A DNA stretch of 56,899 nucleotides, from the NCBI RefSeq assembly GCF_004366595.1, contig NZ_SORE01000036.1, forward strand, positions 1 to 56,899. Direction: 5' to 3'. Position numbers and translations under genes: made by a program. Positions 34,721 to 43,973 of this stretch are shown here, one piece after another. Below the pieces are notes generated by a model that was not told where the DNA came from, searched no databases, and saw nothing but the letters and a program-made list of their open reading frames with translations. Within the stretch, counting starts at the first letter, position 1. Each line of letters opens with the position of its first letter. The DNA is from Paraburkholderia rhizosphaerae. Lineage in GTDB: Bacteria > Pseudomonadota > Gammaproteobacteria > Burkholderiales > Burkholderiaceae.

Positions 34721-35182
34721 ATGGACGGCGACATTCGCAGTGAACGCGAAGAGCAATTCGAGGCGTTGTGTATCAGCGTCGACTCAGATGAAACGCACGA
34801 GCAGGAGGCGATCGAATTCTTCGAGGCGCAGTTCGGCGAGGACGGCTTCGATGCGGCGCAATGGCTCGATATCGCGCTGTACTACTCGCCGGCGGTCGCG
34901 CGCGGCATCATCGACATGGTCACGCCGGATGACCGGTCGCGCAGCAATATCGCGTTCGTGATTGCCGATAGCCTCGACATTTCGTATGGCGAAGACGAGT
35001 GCCGGCAATTCGCCGAAACGCTGCACTTCGCGCTGGCGAACGGCGTGCCGGTCGATCTCGATATCGTGCTCGACGGCTGCCAGAACGCACTCGACGACCT
35101 CGAAACGTGGGCCGACGACGAAACCCGCGAACCGCTGTTGCGACTGCGCGATGAACTGCTGCGACTGCAGGAAGAACACTAA
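34721..35182 (+). CDS. Acidic conserved protein of unknown function
   Basis: 153 residues with GAGG before the ATG. It is strongly acidic (for example EREEQFEALCISVDSDETHEQ at the start and DLDIVLDGCQNALDDLETWA near the end) and looks all-helical. It has no signal, membrane segment or Cys motif. The codon use fits the genome, so it is probably real. I do not recognise the family and see no operon partner; the gene is followed by a terminator-like hairpin. Confidence 0.7.
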   Translation: MDGDIRSEREEQFEALCISVDSDETHEQEAIEFFEAQFGEDGFDAAQWLDIALYYSPAVARGIIDMVTPDDRSRSNIAFVIADSLDISYGEDECRQFAETLHFALANGVPVDLDIVLDGCQNALDDLETWADDETREPLLRLRDELLRLQEEH

Positions 35183-35509
35183 CGCACGCGTGCCAAAGAG
35201 GCGCGTCATGTTCTAGCGGTAACGCGCCTTTCGGCCTTCACGTTTGTTCATCCTGTCTTACGGCAAGCCGGCCATGCGCGGGCACGCCGCCCGCCTGTGC
35301 AAGCACCATCGCTTTTTTTCTGACTTATTTATTTCCGCACTGCTGTGGTTGCTGGCTGCGTGCCGTTTTGCGCGCGGATACCGGATAAGCATCGAAAGAA
35401 ATTTAAACGTCGGGTAAATATCACGCGGCCTTCACTTGGCGCACCTATCGTCATCTCCCGGACAGAAGCACGTAACAGTTCCTCAACCCAGTCCCGGGAG
35501 CGCATCACC
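35183..35509. other. Spacer and promoter region before the NAGPA-domain gene
   Basis: After the terminator-like hairpin the region holds an AT-rich stretch with a seven-T run (near 35312-35318) and then the leader of the next gene. No short coding frame with a ribosome site was seen. Confidence 0.5.
35199..35229 (+). terminator. Probable terminator of the acidic protein gene
   Basis: AGGCGCGT and ACGCGCCT form an 8-bp stem with a 15-base loop, followed by TTC; it begins 17 bases after the stop. Confidence 0.5.
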
Positions 35510-36469
35510 ATGGCACGTTTCACCCCCTACGCATCATTCCGTCTCAAAGCCCTCGTCGCCGCCGCGCTGTTCGGCGTCGTGTCGCTCGGCGCGCAAGCAC
35601 AGACCGCGGCCGTTGCATCGCAGATCCCCAACCCGACTACCGAGATCACGCAAAGCGGCTACTCGCCGGTGTATCTGGGCGTCGATACCGAAACGGCCAC
35701 CGTGCCGTCAAACCCGGCGACGGCCGGTGGCGCACCGACGATCAGCCGTGCATACGTGATGCGGATCGACCTGTTCGCCCCCGGCGTGTCGCTGGAGACA
35801 ACCGGGCACAGCGGCCCGTTGAACACGACGGCCGAAACGATTTCGCAATTCGCGGCGCGCACCGGCGTACGCGCCGCGATCAACGGCAACTTTTTCGCGC
35901 CGTGCTGCAACCCGCAACCGGAACCGAAGACGGTGATCGGCCTGCTCGTTTCGAACGGCAATGTGGTGAGCCCGCTGACGAACGATCCGACGCAAAGCGA
36001 AGCCGTGCTCGCGATCACGCGGCAGAACCGCGCTTTCATCGCGCAAGCGCCGGACATCACGGCCCCACAACTGAAGCTGATCCAGACCGCGGTGGCCGGC
36101 TCGGCGATCCTGCTGAAAAACGGCCAGGACGTCAGCGCGCAAAGCCCGAACGAAGGCGACCCGTTGAACCCGAATCCGCGTACGCTGGTCGGCTTGTCGG
36201 ATAATGGCCGCTTCCTGTACATGGTCGTGATCGACGGCCGTCTGCCCGGCTATTCGACCGGCACGACCAACGCGCAGTCCGCGCAACTGATGCAGGCGAT
36301 CGGCGCAACCGATGCGATCAATCTCGACGGCGGCGGTTCGACCGAGCTCGTGCGTGCGGACCAGATCGGCAAGCCGTTTATCGTCGATACACCGAGCGGC
36401 GGCGCAGAGCGGTTCGATGCGGTCGGCTTCGGCGTGCACGCGTTGCCGCTGCCGCGGCTGCCGTTCTGA
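35510..36469 (+). CDS. Exported phosphodiester glycosidase (NAGPA-domain) protein
   Basis: 319 residues from ATG 35510, with GGGAG upstream. Signal peptide MARFTPYASFRLKALVAAAL with AQA cleavage near residue 27. The NAGPA/DUF2233 domain follows, with AYVMRIDLFAPGVSLETTGH, the conserved RAAINGNFF, a CCNPQP insertion, VIGLLVSNGNVVSP, LYMVVIDGR and the hallmark INLDGGGSTELV. The family includes the enzyme that uncovers mannose 6-phosphate by cutting GlcNAc-phosphodiesters; bacterial members act outside the cytoplasm on phosphodiester-linked sugars. Convergent with the AraC gene that follows. Confidence 0.9.
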   Translation: MARFTPYASFRLKALVAAALFGVVSLGAQAQTAAVASQIPNPTTEITQSGYSPVYLGVDTETATVPSNPATAGGAPTISRAYVMRIDLFAPGVSLETTGHSGPLNTTAETISQFAARTGVRAAINGNFFAPCCNPQPEPKTVIGLLVSNGNVVSPLTNDPTQSEAVLAITRQNRAFIAQAPDITAPQLKLIQTAVAGSAILLKNGQDVSAQSPNEGDPLNPNPRTLVGLSDNGRFLYMVVIDGRLPGYSTGTTNAQSAQLMQAIGATDAINLDGGGSTELVRADQIGKPFIVDTPSGGAERFDAVGFGVHALPLPRLPF

Positions 36470-36627
36470 ACGATTGGCTATGAAGCTTACGACCGCGCCG
36501 ATGTTGTGATGGTTTGACGTGCTGGCCGCTACGCGTGTGCATGCGCTTTGCGCTTGCGCTTCGTTGCGGCCGCAACTATCAATATTGGTGCGAGTCTGCG
36601 TCGTGCTCGCTGCTGCGCTCGAGCTTG

Positions 36628-37608
36628 CTAACGCGGCTCGATTTGCGTGCCGCCAGTACCGAACCATGTCACCGCCTCGCACTCGTTCCCGGCGAGCGCG
36701 TCACGTGGCGAGAGTCCGTAGCGTTCCCTGAACGCGCGGCTAAAGTGCGCAGGCGTCGAAAATCCGCAGCGATACGCGATATCGCCGATCTGCACGTGTG
36801 CCTTATCGCTGCGCTTGATGATATCCGCCGCGAGCGCGAGACGGCTTGCCCACACGTAGCGCATTACCGATTCGCCTTCGGCCCTGAATAGACGGCTCAG
36901 ATGCGCATCCGACACGCACACCGCGGACGCGATCAACGGCACCGTCAGACCCGGACTGCGCAGATTCTGCGCGATAAAGCGCTTCGCGCGGAACAGCGTC
37001 GCGTCACCGCTGCGTGCGCGCATCAGCGCGGCCGGGTCGTCGATCAACAGGTCGATCAGGTCGAGCAGTTGATCGCCCTGGCGACGCCGCAGGCTCGCGC
37101 TGGTCGCGCCGTGCTGCGTCGCGATAGACGTCACGAAGTCCGCAATCGCGCGCGCGTCGGCGGACGACATGTCCGGCGTGATGAAATTACGCAGATCGTG
37201 CCGCAAGCCACGCTCTTTTAGCGCGCTTGCCGGAAATCGCAATGCGATCAGACCGGTCGGCTCGTCGAATGTCTGACGGTAAGGCTGGCTCGACTCCACC
37301 AGCACGATCTCGCCGGGCCCGATACGCCGCGCCTGCGTGCCCTGTTCGATATTCATCGCGCCGTGCGTGACGAGCTTCAGATAAAGCCACGTATCGCCAC
37401 CATCGGCAAGCGGCGCCAATGACAGGTGCGCGAAACGCCCGTCCAGCATGTCGAGCCGACCGAGATTCCACGCATCGACGTTGCTGCCGGTCGACTCTCC
37501 CAGACCGAACTCGCAGTCCAACCGGAACGCACTCATACTGCCGTGTCTCCAGATATCCTTACCGTCCGGTTCGTCGGTTATCTCAAGGCGAATAAGATCG
37601 TTCAGCAT
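36628..37608 (-). CDS. AraC-family transcriptional regulator (FeaR-like)
   Basis: 326 residues if started at ATG 37608; a second ATG at 37539 has GGAG upstream and may be the true start (303 residues). The N-terminal AraC-binding-like domain (LSLAPLADGGDTWLYLKLV, GPGEIVLVESSQPYRQTF) precedes two C-terminal helix-turn-helix motifs (LTVPLIASAVCVSDAHLSRL and IGDIAYRCGFSTPAHFSRAF) ending RYGLSPRD. FeaR-type regulators control amine catabolism. It is transcribed away from the class III aminotransferase, 283 bases apart, so that gene is the likely target. Confidence 0.9.
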   Translation of the reverse strand: MLNDLIRLEITDEPDGKDIWRHGSMSAFRLDCEFGLGESTGSNVDAWNLGRLDMLDGRFAHLSLAPLADGGDTWLYLKLVTHGAMNIEQGTQARRIGPGEIVLVESSQPYRQTFDEPTGLIALRFPASALKERGLRHDLRNFITPDMSSADARAIADFVTSIATQHGATSASLRRRQGDQLLDLIDLLIDDPAALMRARSGDATLFRAKRFIAQNLRSPGLTVPLIASAVCVSDAHLSRLFRAEGESVMRYVWASRLALAADIIKRSDKAHVQIGDIAYRCGFSTPAHFSRAFRERYGLSPRDALAGNECEAVTWFGTGGTQIEPR

Positions 37609-37891
37609 GTCGTAATAACGTCGTCATCAAGAGCGGCTTGAAAGCTGATACAGGGTCACCGCCATTCCCAACAAACAGGGTTCCGCGAACACTTATACCA
37701 CGCGCTCTAGCCCAAACGCTGCGAAAAACCCGATAGCTGGGCATCTCGCAGCGAACGCGCGTTTCAGCCAAAACTTACGCGGCTCACGGAACACTTCCTT
37801 TCACGCCGCTTCCTTACGCTTGCAGACCTGCCTGCTCGAGCACTTTCTCACCGGCATTGAGCATCCCTACATTTTCCTTCAAGGAGCGCAT

Positions 37892-39235
37892 ATGCAGCCC
37901 TTTCAAACGAATTTCTGGAACTGGGAATCCCACCCCGCAGCGGATCAGGCGGTCCGGCCATTGCGCATCGTGCACGGCGACGGCTGTTACCTGCACGACG
38001 AGCAAGGCAATGAACTGGTGGACGGCTCATCGGGTCTCTGGAACGTCACCGTCGGACACAACCGTCGCGAAGTCAAGGAAGCGATTGCCGCGCAGCTCGA
38101 CGAACTCGAATACTCGACCCTGTTCGGCGGCGCGATCTCGCACCCGCGCGCAGAAGAACTTTCCGCGCGCCTGATCGGAATGCTGGAGCCCGAAGGCATG
38201 CGCCGCGTATTCTTCAGTCAAGGCGGCTCGGACGCGGTCGAGACCGCGCTGAAACTCGCTCGCCAATACTGGAAAGTCGAACGGCAACCGGAGCGAACCA
38301 AGTTCATCGCACTGCAGATGGCCTATCACGGCACGCATTTCGGCTCCGGGGCGGTGAATGGCTTTAACGCATTCCGACGCAATTACGAACCCACGTTGCC
38401 GGGTGTATTTCATGTCGAACCGCCGTGGGTGTACCGCAATCCATTCACTCAGGACCCGGAAGAACTCGGTAAGCTGTGCGCGACGTTACTCGAGCGGGAA
38501 ATCGTGTTCCAGGGGGCGGACACCGTCGCCGCGTTTATCGCCGAGCCGATTCAGGGCGCGGGCGGTGTAATTATTCCGCCCGCCAACTACTGGCCGTTGG
38601 TACGCGAAGTGTGCGACCGTCACGGCGTATTGCTGATCGCGGACGAAGTGGTGACCGGCTTCGGGCGCGCCGGCGAACTGTTCGGCTGCCGCATGTGGGG
38701 TGTAAAGCCGGACATCATGTGCTTCGCGAAAGGCATCTCATCGGGTTATGCGCCATTGGCCGCCACCGTTGTCAATGAACGTATCGAGCGCGCGTTTCAC
38801 GGCAATGGCGACTTCACCGGCGCGATCATGCACGGCTACACGAATTCCGGCCACCCGATCTCCTGCGCGGCCGCGCTCGCGAGCATCGACATCGTGGTTC
38901 GGGACAACCTCGCCGCGCATGCGGCCGAACAAGGCGACTATTTACTGCGTGCGCTGCAACCGTTCGCCGAGCGCTTCGATCGCGTCGGCGATGTGCGCGG
39001 CAAAGGACTGCTGGTCGCGCTCGACCTCGTCACCGACAAGTCGACTCGCGAGTCCGTCGACCTGATGTCGAGCTATCCGGCGAGCGTGTGCAGCATCGCG
39101 CGCGCACACGGCGCACTGGTGCGGCCAATGGGTTCGATGATTATCGCCGCGCCGCCGCTCGTCGCGAGCCGGAAAGAACTCGACGTGATTGTCGCGGCGC
39201 TCGCCGCCGGTCTCGAGCAGGCGTCGCTGCAATAG
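37892..39235 (+). CDS. Class III (omega) aminotransferase
   Basis: 447 residues; ATG 37892 has AAGGAG at the right spacing, so the longer open frame from 37820 is not used. A PLP enzyme with SQGGSDAVETALKLARQYW, the AYHGTHFGSGAVNG aromatic, AEPIQGAGGVIIPP, LIADEVVTGFGRAGELF with the ring-nitrogen Asp, and the Schiff-base K280 in CFAKGISSGYAPLAA. It moves an amino group from an omega-amino acid or amine such as putrescine or beta-alanine to pyruvate or 2-oxoglutarate. The exact substrate is not readable. The divergent AraC/FeaR-like gene suggests amine induction. Confidence 0.93.
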   Translation: MQPFQTNFWNWESHPAADQAVRPLRIVHGDGCYLHDEQGNELVDGSSGLWNVTVGHNRREVKEAIAAQLDELEYSTLFGGAISHPRAEELSARLIGMLEPEGMRRVFFSQGGSDAVETALKLARQYWKVERQPERTKFIALQMAYHGTHFGSGAVNGFNAFRRNYEPTLPGVFHVEPPWVYRNPFTQDPEELGKLCATLLEREIVFQGADTVAAFIAEPIQGAGGVIIPPANYWPLVREVCDRHGVLLIADEVVTGFGRAGELFGCRMWGVKPDIMCFAKGISSGYAPLAATVVNERIERAFHGNGDFTGAIMHGYTNSGHPISCAAALASIDIVVRDNLAAHAAEQGDYLLRALQPFAERFDRVGDVRGKGLLVALDLVTDKSTRESVDLMSSYPASVCSIARAHGALVRPMGSMIIAAPPLVASRKELDVIVAALAAGLEQASLQ

Positions 39236-39716
39236 AGCGATACGCGCGATACATCGATACCGCGCGTCCGGTACCCGGTATCGGGCGCGTATCGATTGCA
39301 TTGCAGGAATACGGGCCACGCCACACAGCTTTGTTCCGTCGTCCTCCCGTTTCCCCCGTTACTCGCAGCCCGCTTCAAAGTTCCGCGACTGTGCCGAAAT
39401 GCGCATCGCCGATGCCGTGTTCTGCCAAGACGGCCATAAATTGGTTTTCTATATTCGCGCCAGGTGCCAGGCAGAGCACGGATACCACGCGCGCATCGCG
39501 ACGATCTTCACCCGCCCCGCCCGCACGCAGTTCGTGTTTTCCTGCATTGCCTCGCGCCATGTGTCATTCGTAATCTCGTGCATCTCCACGCTGCGAGGAG
39601 GTCCATCGTCATCTAGCCATCACCGCGCCATCCGGCGAGCCGCGCCGCGACGTATTCGCGTCATACCGCGCGCGCCAGCCTTCCTGTTGATCCCTGTGCT
39701 GACGTAAGGAGTAACC
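39236..39716. other. 0.48-kb spacer between aminotransferase and LivK-type gene
   Basis: Holds the inverted repeat above. Small frames at about 39375-39560 (minus) and 39400-39700 (plus) have neither good ribosome sites nor a recognisable family. The promoter of the binding-protein gene should be at the right end. Confidence 0.5.
39238..39294 (+). terminator. Long inverted repeat after the aminotransferase gene
   Basis: CGATACGCGC and GCGCGTATCG, perfect 10-bp arms, enclose further self-complementary sequence (GATACC, GGTATC). It begins 2 bases after the stop, so it is a probable 3' structure or bidirectional terminator, without a clear T-run. Confidence 0.5.
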
Positions 39717-40868
39717 ATGAGCTTGAGCAAAACATTAAAACCCTTTGCGCTGTTGCTGGGAGCCGTGTTCGCGATCACTCCGCCCGGCGCGTTTGCGGAC
39801 GATCTGACGGTAAAAGTCGGCTTTTCCGCACCGTTGACCGGCGCGAATGCGGGTTACGGCAAGGATCTGCAAAACGGCGTACAGATGGCGATCGACGAGG
39901 CCAACGCGCAGAAGATCAAGATCGGCAAACAGGTCGCGCATTTCGTGCTGGTCGCCGAAGACGATCAGGCGGACCCGCGCATCGGCGTGCAGGCGGCACA
40001 AAAGCTTGCCGACGCGAACGTCGCGGTGGTGGTGGGCCACTTCAACTCGGGCACGACGATCCCCGCCTCCCAGGTCTACGAATCGGCAGGTATCCCGATG
40101 ATCGACCCGGCGGCAACCAACCCGACCATCACCAATCGCGGCTTCGCGAACACCTTTATGGTGATTTCGACCGATGCGCAGAATGCGGGCAACGCGGGTA
40201 CTTACGCGGTGCAGGTGACCAAAGCGAAGCGCATCGCAATCATCGACGACCGCACCGCATTCGGCCAGGGCGAAGCCGACGAGTTTGAAAAGGCGGTCAA
40301 GGCCGCGGGCGGCAATATCGTTACGCGCGAGTACACGGACAATCACGCCGTCGACTTCAGCACGCAACTGACCAGGATCAAGGCAACCAACGCGGACCTG
40401 ATTTTCTTCGGCGGCCTCGATACGCAGGCCGCGGCGATTGCGAAGAAGATGAAACAGCTCGGCATGAACGCGCAACTGCTCGGCGGCGGTGGCGTGCAAG
40501 ACCCCGAGTTCATCAAGCTCGCCGGCGATACCGCGGAAGGCGCGATGGCATGGGAATATGGCCGGCCACTCGCGCAGATGCCCGCAGGCAAGGAGTTCGC
40601 GCGGAAATTCAAGGCGAAGTTCGGCGAGGACATCCTGTCGTACGCGCCGTTCGGCTACGACGCGACGTGGGCTGCGATCAAGGCGATGCAGGCGGCCGGG
40701 TCCGCGTCGCCATCCGCGTATAGGCCCAAGCTCAAGAGCATCAACTTCGAAGGCGTGACCGGCACGATTTCGTTCGACAGCACCGGCGCATTGAAGAGCG
40801 GCGCATCGACGCTCTATCAGGTGAAGGACGGCGAATGGCATCCGGTGGTGACAAAGACCGGGACATAA
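39717..40868 (+). CDS. Branched-chain amino acid-type ABC periplasmic binding protein (LivK family)
   Basis: 383 residues from ATG 39717 with TAAGGAGT upstream. Signal peptide (LLLGAVFAITPPGAFA, cleaved near residue 27), then Peripla_BP_6: VGFSAPLTGANAGYGKDLQNGVQ, VVVGHFNSGTTIPASQVYE, NPTITNRGFANTFMV, AIIDDRTAFGQGEADEF and SYAPFGYDATWAAIKA. It binds amino acids or amides outside the inner membrane for a HAAT-type importer, but no livHMGF genes are close, so it must share or feed a transporter elsewhere. Its place after the aminotransferase suggests an amino-compound ligand. Confidence 0.93.
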   Translation: MSLSKTLKPFALLLGAVFAITPPGAFADDLTVKVGFSAPLTGANAGYGKDLQNGVQMAIDEANAQKIKIGKQVAHFVLVAEDDQADPRIGVQAAQKLADANVAVVVGHFNSGTTIPASQVYESAGIPMIDPAATNPTITNRGFANTFMVISTDAQNAGNAGTYAVQVTKAKRIAIIDDRTAFGQGEADEFEKAVKAAGGNIVTREYTDNHAVDFSTQLTRIKATNADLIFFGGLDTQAAAIAKKMKQLGMNAQLLGGGGVQDPEFIKLAGDTAEGAMAWEYGRPLAQMPAGKEFARKFKAKFGEDILSYAPFGYDATWAAIKAMQAAGSASPSAYRPKLKSINFEGVTGTISFDSTGALKSGASTLYQVKDGEWHPVVTKTGT

Positions 40869-40934
40869 GCGATAGCGTGCCGCAACAGGCGTGCGCCCGC
40901 AGTGGGCTTCATGATCTCGGTCTCGCTGCGGTTG

Positions 40935-42905
40935 TTACTGTGTCTCGCTGCGCGCCAGCGGCTTTTTCAGCCCCGCGCGCACGACGATCTGCGACAACGC
41001 ATCGCGTTCAATCCTGACAAGCGACGCACGTGCAGCCTGGAATTCTTCAGCGCTGCACATCTGGTGACCGAAGCGCGTGGTGAGCCGCCGTGTGATCTGC
41101 ACGATGCGCGTATCCGGGTCGAACACATAGTGCGACGAGAACTCGAAGAACGGATCGTGCACCTGCGCGTCCTGCGGCAAATCGGTCACGCGCACGTTAT
41201 CGGGCAGCGTGATCTGCGACGTCTCGTCGAAGTCGCCGTCGATACACGCCCACGGCTGCGTGCGGCGCGGCTCCGTGAGCCACGTCTGCACCTGACTCGC
41301 GATGCCACCCGACAAGCTCGTCAGCGCGGGCAACGCGGTCGTGCCGTCAGGCCAGCTCACGTGCTCGAGCGTTCCTTGCATCGTCGTCGCGAACGGGCCC
41401 GTGGTGGTGGTCAGTTCGCCCGGCTGCATGCGCGCAACGCCGGACAGGCCGGTCTGCCGCAACCGCTCGGCGGCAATCTGCTGCCAGCGCTGCCGCGTCG
41501 CGCGACGAAATACGTTGCGTTCGAGTTCGGCCGGCGCGCCGATATCCTGCACGCGATAGCTGAAACGGCCGGTCCCGCTGTTGTCCACATCGATCTGCAG
41601 ACGCGCCACGCGCGCACGCTGCTGTACGCCGGGCGTGCGCGCCAGCACGCCTTCATCGACGAGCAGCACCGGCCGGTCCATCACGCTTGCCGGCAAGTAG
41701 CCAAAACCCGTCCCGCCCGCAGTCGTATCCGCGAACAGCGATAGCGACGGAATCCACGTGATCACATGGTTGATCGCGCTTGCGCCATAGCCCGGCACCT
41801 GCGGTAGCGTATAGACGGACCCGAGGTTCAGTAGCACCGGCTCGCTATCGATGCCGACCGCGGCGAGCAGCGCACCGTATAGCGCGACGTGATCCTTGCA
41901 ATCGCCATAGCGATTGCGCAGCACATCGACCGCCTTGTGCGGCACCGCAGCTGTCTCGCCGAGAAAGAGCGCGACATAGCGGATATTGAAGCGCACCCAG
42001 TCATACAGAATCCGCGCCTTTTCGCGCGGATCGTTGGTCTGTGCGGTCAATTGCTGCGCAAGGCGGACGATGGCCGGGTCACCGGTCGTCGAGTCGACGG
42101 CCGCGTCGCGATAGCGCCCGGCGAAGGTCGCGTAGTCGGGCGTCGTCGTCACCATCAGCCGGTCGCCCCATGTCGCATAGCCGACTGCGCCGGACTCGAG
42201 CGGCGCGTACGGCCCGTGCTGATAGTCGAACGTGTAGCGCGTGCGGCCGTTTTCGGTCACTGGCGGCTCGGCCACATAACCGCGTGCGTCCGTATACAGC
42301 GGCACGTCCGCCGGCAGATCGAAGATCAGCTTCTGCATCTCGACCGGGCCGCGCGTCGGCTCGACAAAATACGCGAACGTGCCTGCCTGCAGCGGTACTG
42401 TGCGCACCTTGCGAAACGCCAGATGCACGCGCGAGCCCGGTTCGACGCCCGGGAAAATCACCGTGCGCAACACGCCGTCCTGGAAGGTCGGCGCCCCCGC
42501 GGAACGCGGTTCCTGCACGTCGCGAATACCGTCCGCGCCAACCGGATGCGCGACCCCATCGCGATCGACCGTTTCCGCGGCAAGCAGTTGCACCTGCTCG
42601 ATGTCCTTGTTGAACCATACGTAGCGCTGCGCGATCTCGTCGACGCCGCTCGTGGTGTTCGCGCGCAATACCGTGTCGTCGTGCTCTTCGACCGAACCGT
42701 CCTTCTGCACGATAAACAGATGCACGTCGCGTTCGACCGTCGAAGGCGGCAAGTCGCCGGGCAATGCCGCATCGTCGGCCCATGCGCGCGGCACGCCATA
42801 CACGCCGATCAGCAGTTGCAGCACGGCCAACGCAAGCCGGCCGCGCACGCGCCTGCCCAACGTGCGTCGGCCTCGCGCGCGCGTGCGTGGTGTGCCGCCG
42901 TTCAT
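40935..42905 (-). CDS. DUF3857 and transglutaminase-like domain protein, exported
   Basis: 656 residues. ATG 42905 overlaps the stop of the AraC gene by 4 bases (ATGA). An Arg-rich start then a signal segment (LALAVLQLLIGVYGVPRAWA). DUF3857 spans about 65-260 (RYVWFNKDIEQVQLLAAETVDRDG). The transglutaminase-like core (about 290-400) has the triad C336 (GDCKDHVAL), H380 (INHVITWI) and D393 (LFADTTAGG). The C-terminal part is another beta-rich region. Such proteins occur in the periplasm or envelope; their substrate is not known. Coupling to an AraC regulator in one message is unusual. Confidence 0.9.
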   Translation of the reverse strand: MNGGTPRTRARGRRTLGRRVRGRLALAVLQLLIGVYGVPRAWADDAALPGDLPPSTVERDVHLFIVQKDGSVEEHDDTVLRANTTSGVDEIAQRYVWFNKDIEQVQLLAAETVDRDGVAHPVGADGIRDVQEPRSAGAPTFQDGVLRTVIFPGVEPGSRVHLAFRKVRTVPLQAGTFAYFVEPTRGPVEMQKLIFDLPADVPLYTDARGYVAEPPVTENGRTRYTFDYQHGPYAPLESGAVGYATWGDRLMVTTTPDYATFAGRYRDAAVDSTTGDPAIVRLAQQLTAQTNDPREKARILYDWVRFNIRYVALFLGETAAVPHKAVDVLRNRYGDCKDHVALYGALLAAVGIDSEPVLLNLGSVYTLPQVPGYGASAINHVITWIPSLSLFADTTAGGTGFGYLPASVMDRPVLLVDEGVLARTPGVQQRARVARLQIDVDNSGTGRFSYRVQDIGAPAELERNVFRRATRQRWQQIAAERLRQTGLSGVARMQPGELTTTTGPFATTMQGTLEHVSWPDGTTALPALTSLSGGIASQVQTWLTEPRRTQPWACIDGDFDETSQITLPDNVRVTDLPQDAQVHDPFFEFSSHYVFDPDTRIVQITRRLTTRFGHQMCSAEEFQAARASLVRIERDALSQIVVRAGLKKPLARSETQ

Positions 42906-43834
42906 CCGCGTGGCGCGCCGGCCGGCGTCCGTGCGTGCCGCGCGCGCCAGCTGCGCGGGCTCATGCCGAATTCCGCGCGAAACGCGTGATTGAAATTCGA
43001 CAGATCGTTGAAGCCGCAACCAAATGCGATATCGACGACACGTTCATGCGAGGCGTCGGTATCGACCAGTTGCAGCGCAGCCTGCCGCAGGCGCGCGCGC
43101 AGCAGGTATTGATGCGGTGTCACGCCGGCCACCCGCTCGAAGCTGCGCAGGAAATGGAAATCGCTGAGGCCGCATGCCTGCGCGAGGGTGTGCAGTGTGT
43201 GCGGCGCTTCCGGTGCATGGTCGATCAGGCGCGCCGCTTGCGCGACGCGCGACCACGCGGCCGCGCCTGGCGCACGTTCGCGCCGATGCGTGCGGGCGTG
43301 CGCGCCAGCCGCTTGCAGCGCCGCAACGGCAAACTCGACTGCGAGTTCGTCCCAGGCGAGCGACGCACCCGGCACGATTCCCGTGCAGGCGCTCGCAATA
43401 AGCGGTGACAACGCGCGCAACGGCGCAACGCTCGCGCATGCGAACCGCGTGACGCCGCTTGTTATGCCCGCATCGGCCGCAAGCGATTCGAAATAGTCAG
43501 GCTGGTAGCGAAACGAAATGCACCGGTCGCCGGCGCCGTGACGATGACCGCATTCGAAACAGGCGCCGTCGTTGCCGAGCAGCAACGCGCCAGGGGTCAG
43601 CAGCGCGTGGCCGTCCGCGCTGCGGTAAGCGAACGATCCGGCCACCACCGCGGCGATGCAGACGCCATCGTGGCGTTCGCCGAACGCAGCGTCGCGCGGG
43701 CCCAACGTACACAGCATGTCGGTCACCGACCAGCCGTCGCCCGCCGCGAGCGGTCGCGCGGCGAGCATGCCTCGCGCGCCCGCGGCAGCGCGCTCGCGCA
43801 GCGCGTCGTTCAGTTGCGCGGCAATTTTCCCCAA
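42902..43834 (-). CDS. AraC-family transcriptional regulator
   Basis: 310 residues if started at the TTG at 43834, which has GAGGGG 7 bases upstream; the open frame continues upstream but loses sense. N-terminal sensing half (MLCTLGPRDAAFGERHDGVC, with FECGHRHGAGDRCISFRY), then C-terminal double helix-turn-helix (LHTLAQACGLSDFHFLRSFERVAGVTPHQYLLRARL and VDIAFGCGFNDLSNFNHAFRAEFGMSPRSWR). The Cys/His-rich FECGHRH...C segment hints at metal or redox sensing. The gene shares 4 bases with the transglutaminase gene and is divergent from the DUF1579-like gene, whose start lies 139 bases away. Confidence 0.9.
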   Translation of the reverse strand: MGKIAAQLNDALRERAAAGARGMLAARPLAAGDGWSVTDMLCTLGPRDAAFGERHDGVCIAAVVAGSFAYRSADGHALLTPGALLLGNDGACFECGHRHGAGDRCISFRYQPDYFESLAADAGITSGVTRFACASVAPLRALSPLIASACTGIVPGASLAWDELAVEFAVAALQAAGAHARTHRRERAPGAAAWSRVAQAARLIDHAPEAPHTLHTLAQACGLSDFHFLRSFERVAGVTPHQYLLRARLRQAALQLVDTDASHERVVDIAFGCGFNDLSNFNHAFRAEFGMSPRSWRARHARTPAGAPRG

Positions 43835-43973
43835 GATTTCACCCCTCGAACGCCGTATCGTTGTTTTATCACATCGGCGCGCCGCGTGAGCGCGAGCCGC
43901 ACCGCTTGCGCTGTGAACTCCGCTGTGAACTTTTCTCGCTGCCCTTTTCTCAACCCGACGGGAGCATCCGTAA

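Noticed and set aside
36628..37608. Shift of the AraC start as a truncated gene
   Set aside because: Both candidate starts give a complete two-domain protein, so this is only start uncertainty.
39375..39560. 61-codon minus-strand frame with a partly natural-looking end
   Set aside because: Arg-rich first half, no ribosome site, and lies in a spacer between plus-strand genes.
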